From: Diaporthe sp. PMI_573 | Lineage: Eukaryota > Ascomycota > Sordariomycetes > Diaporthales > Diaporthaceae | Length of the DNA: 64,000 nt | Assembly (NCBI GenBank): GCA_021399435.1 | Contig: JAJTUP010000012.1 | Span: 930,001-994,000, forward strand | Reading direction: 5' to 3' | Shown here: in pieces, positions 58,898-64,000 of the stretch | Numbering within the stretch: the first letter of the stretch is position 1 | Layout: each line of letters begins with the position of its first letter | Translations under genes and position numbers: made by a program | The notes under the pieces: model-generated | The model's input: the letters and a program-made list of their open reading frames with translations, nothing else | Databases searched by the model: none | Told to the model about the DNA's origin: nothing

Positions 58898-59677
58898 GTC
58901 TGCAATGTGCGGTGGTCAATTGAAGCAAGCAAGATTTGCTGCATTCAGTGCTTGCAAGTCGCAGAACGGGCAGGACCCACCCAAAAAGTTTTGGTCGGGC
59001 CTGATCTTATCGGGGCTTATCGCAGGCAGGGTTCCAGGTACATGGCCAGGGGGGTGGACTACCAACGACAATGCTGTCTGCTCTCGAGGCTCAGGCATGA
59101 GCAAAACATCCACGGCTTCTAAGCACAGAGAAGCACCAATATCGCACTACCAATTCAAATATGCCACTGGCCTTATCCCCTACTGCTCTGGTAGCAGGTC
59201 CACGAGACTTTCCAATTCACCCCATGGCAAGGGTCTCCTCCGAAGAGGGCGCTGTGGGACACCAGTTGATGTTTTCTCTACCTGCCCCAGAGGACACAGT
59301 TTCAAGACCGAATACAATTCACAGGTTGGTTGGTTACGAATGATTTGGAATGGCCTCTTGTGTCTCCATACTCTACTGTGCTGACCAGACGACACCCTTG
59401 CGAATCTGACCATACTAAGGATATGCGGGACAGCGGATGGAGGTCGAGATCAACAACTGTACTCCCACACTCCGACGTCACACGGCGCTGGTATGACTGG
59501 TGTGCTTCTCGAACCGCCCCCGGGCAGCAAGGCTGGGAGCCATGCAATACTTGCATGTGGTCTTCTCTGCCAGATATGATAAAGAAAATGCCAGTCCCAC
59601 CCCTCATAATATGGACTTTAGTAGTGACAGTCTCAGCCTCCTGTATTGTTTTAGCACAGCGCCTACAGTAACGAGCC
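58898..59677. promoter_or_regulatory. divergent promoter region EBP2 / P450
   Basis: There are 780 bp between outward-reading genes. No gene was seen inside. Confidence 0.55.
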
Positions 59678-61526
59678 ATGCTCAACGTATACACATTCAC
59701 CCTCATCGCCGGCATTGCGCTGGGCGTTCTCGTCGTGAGCCATGTGGTGGCATATCTCAGGTCACCCCTGAAAGACATCCCAGGGCCCTTCCTGGCCAAA
59801 TTCACAAACATGTGGCGATTGATAGACCACTTTAAAGCCACCCAGATCAGTACACAGCGACGGCTACACAAGAATCTTGGCCCTGCTGTCCGGATTGGGC
59901 CCAACTTTGTCAGCCTGAGTGACCCAACTTTGCTCAAGACTGTCTACTCGACTCGTGGGGACTATCTCAAGGTCCGTCTCTCCCCTGACTTTCAACTAGA
60001 GATATGCTATTGTGTGAATCCGGGCGGGTCCGTCTAATGTCTGTCGTGCACGTCTACTCTAACGCCCCTCCATAGAGTGACTTCTACACAGTCAATGATG
60101 CGGTACAAGATGGCCAGGTCATTCAGAATGTCTTCGGCACTCGGAGCAACTCCTTCCACAGCAGGTACATGAGGCCAATACAGAAGCTGTACTCAATGAA
60201 CAGCATGCTCGCTATGGAAGGCTTGGTGGATAAGACAATCAGATCTCTGTGTGAGCAGCTCGAGAACCGCTTCGTGGACGGCAAGAATGCGGGCAGGGCC
60301 TGCGACATCGCCGACTGGATCGAATTCTGTAAATTGCAGCCATTCTTGAGCCCCACCCGGCCTTGTGGTTCCGTGACCATTGCTAATTGTGATCCGAATA
60401 CACAGACGCGTGGGATGTCGTGGGCGAGGTGACGTTTAGCAAGGACTTTGGCTTCCTCAAGGGCGGCTGTGACCAGATGCAACTGATCCAGACAGCTGAG
60501 AGTATCATGCATTATTTCGGAATCGTGGGTCAGATGCCTACATTGGATAGGTTTCTGGGCAAGAATCCCTGGTTCGCGGGGCCGAGGAGCCCCATCGACT
60601 TCCCCAGCTTCGGGCGGGCTGCTGGGTTCTGCTTCGAGCAGCTCACAGAGCGCCTGTCCAACCACGACCTCGAGAAAGAGGGGGGCCGGCAGGATTTCCT
60701 CCGCGAGTTCCTCAGGGCAAAGGAAGAACACCCGGACATCATCAGCAATAACGAGGTCTTGGGCTATCTCTTGCTGAACGTAAGACACCGTGTGCACCCG
60801 GAAAGTTGGCCATTTGACAGCTGACATGGCTCAGATCCTCGCCGGAGCCGATACAACAGCCATCGTGCAGAAGGGCATCATATACCATGTTCTCAGGAAC
60901 CCGGCGGCACAGGCCAAGCTCCAAGCTGAGCTAGATGCTGCGGGCCTTTCGTTCCCGGCATCATTCGCCGAGACCAGGGACCTCGGGTACCTGGACGCGG
61001 TGATCAAAGAAGGCCTGCGCATGCACCCCCCAATTGGGAACATCCTGGAGCGCGTCGTTCCTGCTGCGGGTCTTCCGCTCCGCGACGGACGCGTGATAGC
61101 ACCAGGAACGATTGTTGGCATGAACCAGTGGGTCCTATCGCGAGACAAAGACGTCTATGGCGACGATGCGGATGTTTTCCGGCCGGAGAGGTGGCTTCGT
61201 GGGGACGGCGAGGCAGCTGCGGCTTATGAGGCGCGTTTGACGAAGATGAAGGAAGGTGATTTGTCCTTTGGCGGTGGCAACAGGATATGCACTGGGAGAC
61301 CTATGGCATCCATGGAGATGTTCAAGGTCACAGCAACGTTGTTCAGCCAATATGACGTGAGTGATGCAACACCAACAGACTGTCTGTCTTCTAACGTCAT
61401 GCACTACTCCATGCTAAAGAGATTTCACAGGTGGAACTCGAAGACCCTAGCATGGACTGGACTGTCTATTTGTGGTGGTTTGTGTTCACCAAGAATGTAA
61501 GAGTCAAGATAACTCGACGGTCATAA
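59678..61526 (+). CDS. cytochrome P450 monooxygenase
   Basis: Five exons (59678-59971, 60076-60328, 60406-60779, 60835-61356, 61431-61526) give 512 residues, a normal microsomal P450. A single N-terminal membrane anchor (TLIAGIALGVLVVSHVVAYL) precedes the proline hinge PLKDIPGPF. The I-helix motif AGADTT, the ExxR of KEGLRMHPP, the PERW of VFRPERWLR and the haem loop FGGGNRICTGRP with Cys459 are all present, so it should be active. The general look is of the pisatin demethylase-like group, but the substrate cannot be read from the sequence. No reductase, synthase, transporter or cluster regulator lies nearby, so it looks like a lone P450. The 3' flank is visibly richer in A and T than the rest of the window. 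Confidence 0.9.
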
Positions 61527-63801
61527 AAATGGAGAGTGAAATTGCAATGAACACGATGGTGCCAGAGACAGCAGTGTTGGAAACCAGTGGTGTCGCCAGT
61601 ATACATAGTTGCTAATAGCATCAGAGCAGAAGTTAAGGAAAGAAGAGAAAGAAGAAAGATCAAAGGGAAAGAAAATAGAAGAGAGAGCCACCCCGCCTCC
61701 TTCCCCCTCCACAACTGCCCCGGGAAAAGTAAAGCAAAAGCAATTGAGACAAACGATCATTACTGTTGACTTTTCTCTTGACATTACTTCATGTGGTTCA
61801 TACCCAACATTTGCCTTTTTGTAAGGGTGAGTATGTACTTGAGCAAATGATACTCGAATCAACTAGTCACCAGTCAAGACTAGAGACTGCCTTACTAGAC
61901 TTGGTTCATGTCTATTAGTTAGTGAAAGTCTATTTCACAGATCAGAGTGCAGAGCCGCGTGTATATTACTTGAGTCTTCTACAAACAGTCGGCGCGTATG
62001 GATGTCCAATCTATCATTGCTGTTTCCAAGCACAATAGACGTCCCATAATAGCAACAGTCGATTTTGGCTGCAATGGCAACTTGAATGTTAGGGATAGTT
62101 CCATGCCTGTCTGCTCATATCGACGGTGTTTCAGTACACAACAAAGCCTTGGGTTTCTCAGACGGACTCATACCACTAAGTCGTTCTACACGTGTGTGCA
62201 CAGCCTCAACAAAGTCCAGTCTTCTCTCAGAAATCCCACATGTTTGATATTTCAAGTGTTGAGAGTCTCATCGGTGGAACTTCGAGACTGGAAGCCTTTT
62301 ATGCTTTTGTTCATCTCCAATCTCACAATACTTGGGTATCATAAGCTCTCGAACTTGTCACTTTTCCACGTCAAGGCAAGCTGCCCTGCTGCGGCCTGCC
62401 CTTCTGGCATAAGGTGACGTCCACATGTGTTGTCTCGCTGAAGATGTTCCACTTGTCCCAAAGTCGCTTGGTAGCAGATGGTTTTCATCCTTTGCCAACC
62501 CCCTCTGGACGGGAGAGACAAGATGGCAGGAATGGGGCTGACCTGGGAGGGTCGCTCGTGTGCCCACAGCTATGTCGGCATAAGATCACACACACTGCAG
62601 CCGGGTATGAGGGTACACAACACACACAAGATCAAACACCAATTTGCAACATTGTTACATCCAACAAAACTACACATGTCTTGTGCGGCGACTCGGTATC
62701 ACATGTAGACCCGGAATTGTGACACGACTACTGTACAAAGGTCCAGGACAGTGCCTTAGTGACACAACACAACACACTTCACATAAAAGTGGAGGGATCA
62801 AGAAGTAAATGCAAAAAGTCGAACTTTTTTTTTCTGGAGATCTCAGCCCACCAGAACCGGACTGACAATCTGTCTACTGTGGGGAAACTGCTATCATAGA
62901 ACGTTCCTCTGCCACGCCCCCTCGTCGGGAGTCAATCCATCATGGGGAGACCAGTATCACTCCCAGCAATGGACCCGGCCGGCGCGTAGTCTTTCCTCCG
63001 CCTGGGGAACAGCAAAAGCCTTCCATGCATCTTCCTTCCTGTGCGTGCCAAATGTGAAAGCTCGCAGAGCCAGCCAAGCTCCGTCTCTTCCTTTTCCGCC
63101 ATTCCGCGAGTGGAACTTGAAAAGAGAAAAGCCTCGCCCGCTCTTGTGTGATGGAAGTATTGGTCGTCTTCCAGCTGTTCGTGACCCTGATTAACCTGTC
63201 TATCTTGTCTATCATAGTTTCCCGTGCTCGCCGTAGACGTCGTTGTCTCGCGTCCCGACCAGAAAGATCCGAGAAATCCACTTTTGTCTATGGTGTCCTG
63301 TTGCGTCCAATGTAAAAGCAAAAGAAAAACGAAGCGCGGTGATCCATCTATCCGGCCAAATTCCTTTTTGGTATGGAGCGCGTAAAAACGTGACCGTCGT
63401 AATGCCTCGATCAGATCCAGGGTAGTCTCTCCCCAGAGATGTGTGATGCGCTCGTAACTGCACGCCTCGGGGGCCTTCCGCAGTAATGCATCGTGGCTTT
63501 CCGGAAGAGCCCTCATCTAAAGGGTATCAAGAAGGTTTCCAGAGCCGTGCAGAAAACCAATGCAAGCGCTCTGATGACTGAGACCGATGTGAGGACCTGA
63601 GCATGCCAACTCTAAAGACCCGGGATAATATCCGAGTCGACTCGTTCGTTACGCGCGTGTTTGTCCCGAAAAGTGAAGATGAACAAAGGTCGCCAGGCGA
63701 ATGATCGTATGTACTGAAAGAAAGATGCCTGGGAAAGGGTGTCGAGTGGAAAAGAAAACATGCCGTAAGGAAAGTGTGGCCCCTTGCTCCGGAGGTGATG
63801 T
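61527..63801. other. AT-richer intergenic region
   Basis: There are 2.3 kb without a supported gene. 61527 to about 62850 is lower in GC than the neighbours and includes a purine-rich A/G run at 61625-61685. Open frames (194 codons at 62932-63516, minus) look random. The part next to 63801 is the 3' flank of the glycine-rich gene. Confidence 0.55.
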
Positions 63802-64000
63802 TTACCACCAGGACGACTGGCCACCCGGGCCGCCAGGGTTGCCGTAGCCGCCACCGTAGCCACCGCCACCGCCGTAGCCACCGCCGTAGCTGGGAGCGGG
63901 AGGTGGTCCGCCATAGCCGCCACCGAAGCCGCCGCTGGGAGGCGGGCCACCGAAGCCAGGGCCGCCACCGAAGCCGCCACCGCCGCCGCCGCCAGCTCCT
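63802..64000 (-). CDS. C-terminus of a Gly/Tyr-rich protein (partial)
   Basis: The last 65 codons of a minus-strand gene that continues past the right edge. The sequence is made of GGGFGGG, GGYGGPPPAPSYGGG and GGGYGNP-type units and ends GGPGGQSSWW before a TAA. Gly/Tyr/Phe repeats of this kind occur in annexins, RNA-binding proteins and secreted or wall proteins. No RGG motifs are present in the visible part, which makes an RGG-type RNA-binding tail less likely. Codon use is strongly biased to GGC and GGT, as in an expressed gene. The family cannot be named from this fragment. Confidence 0.7.
   Translation of the reverse strand, partial: GAGGGGGGGFGGGPGFGGPPPSGGFGGGYGGPPPAPSYGGGYGGGGGYGGGYGNPGGPGGQSSWW

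Noticed and set aside
62932..63516. 194-codon minus-strand frame next to the right-edge gene
   Set aside because: No domain and a random-looking composition; most likely part of the 3' flank of the glycine-rich gene.
1..64000. tRNA genes, transposons, CRISPR arrays, secondary-metabolite cluster
   Set aside because: No B-box string of the GGTTCGAATCC type with matching arms, no transposase or reverse-transcriptase motifs, no spaced direct repeats, and the single P450 has no backbone synthase nearby. A tRNAscan and a repeat search would be decisive.

Overview
This 64 kb window is nuclear DNA from a filamentous ascomycete (Pezizomycotina, probably a Sordariomycete; the assignment is an inference from protein content). 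The reasons are short GT-AG introns of about 50-160 bp, CTGAC/CTAAC branch points near the 3' splice sites, small intergenic gaps, and fungal families such as Cut12, Pfa3, Spo12, a SamB/Mub1 MYND protein and a GCN2 orthologue. I see no bacterial operons, CRISPR arrays, intact transposons, rRNA or convincing tRNA genes, and no biosynthetic gene cluster.

Layout. 1-8.4 kb is gene-poor, with no supported gene. 8.4-15.9 kb holds three minus-strand genes: an alpha/gamma-adaptin-binding p34 (Irc6-like) protein, a Pfa3-type DHHC palmitoyltransferase and a C2H2 zinc-finger protein. 17-49.6 kb is dense and housekeeping: a tail-anchored Ubc6/UBE2J E2, Sec61 alpha, a tRNA isopentenyltransferase (Mod5), the five-exon eIF2alpha kinase GCN2, Cut12, UreF, Cwc2, the GTPase Rbg1/DRG1, Spo12, a peroxisomal acyl-CoA dehydrogenase, TAF5, the retromer sorting nexin Vps5, mitochondrial ribosomal protein bL31m and a flavin-reductase-like protein. 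49.6-54 kb is a long repeat-rich intergenic or leader region in front of the samB-like gene. 57-61.5 kb has Ebp2 and a cytochrome P450. The right edge cuts a glycine/tyrosine-rich protein.

Exon structures were worked out by hand. For every multi-exon gene the exon lengths sum to a multiple of three and the junctions restore conserved motifs. Several genes meet in one process: Ubc6 and Sec61 at the ER membrane, p34/Irc6 and Vps5 in membrane traffic, Mod5, GCN2 and Rbg1 around translation, and two mitochondrial genes sharing one short divergent promoter.

I did not find a clearly new multi-gene system. The observations most worth checking are at the RNA level: a stretch of about 770 nt with no ATG in front of samB that looks like a very long 5' leader, two GC-AG introns, two in-frame starts in MOD5 that would give mitochondrial and cytosolic forms, an out-of-frame upstream ORF overlapping the GCN2 start, a stop-free 81-nt intron inside the CWC2 zinc finger, and a 958-bp TAF5 intron carrying two small tandem duplications.
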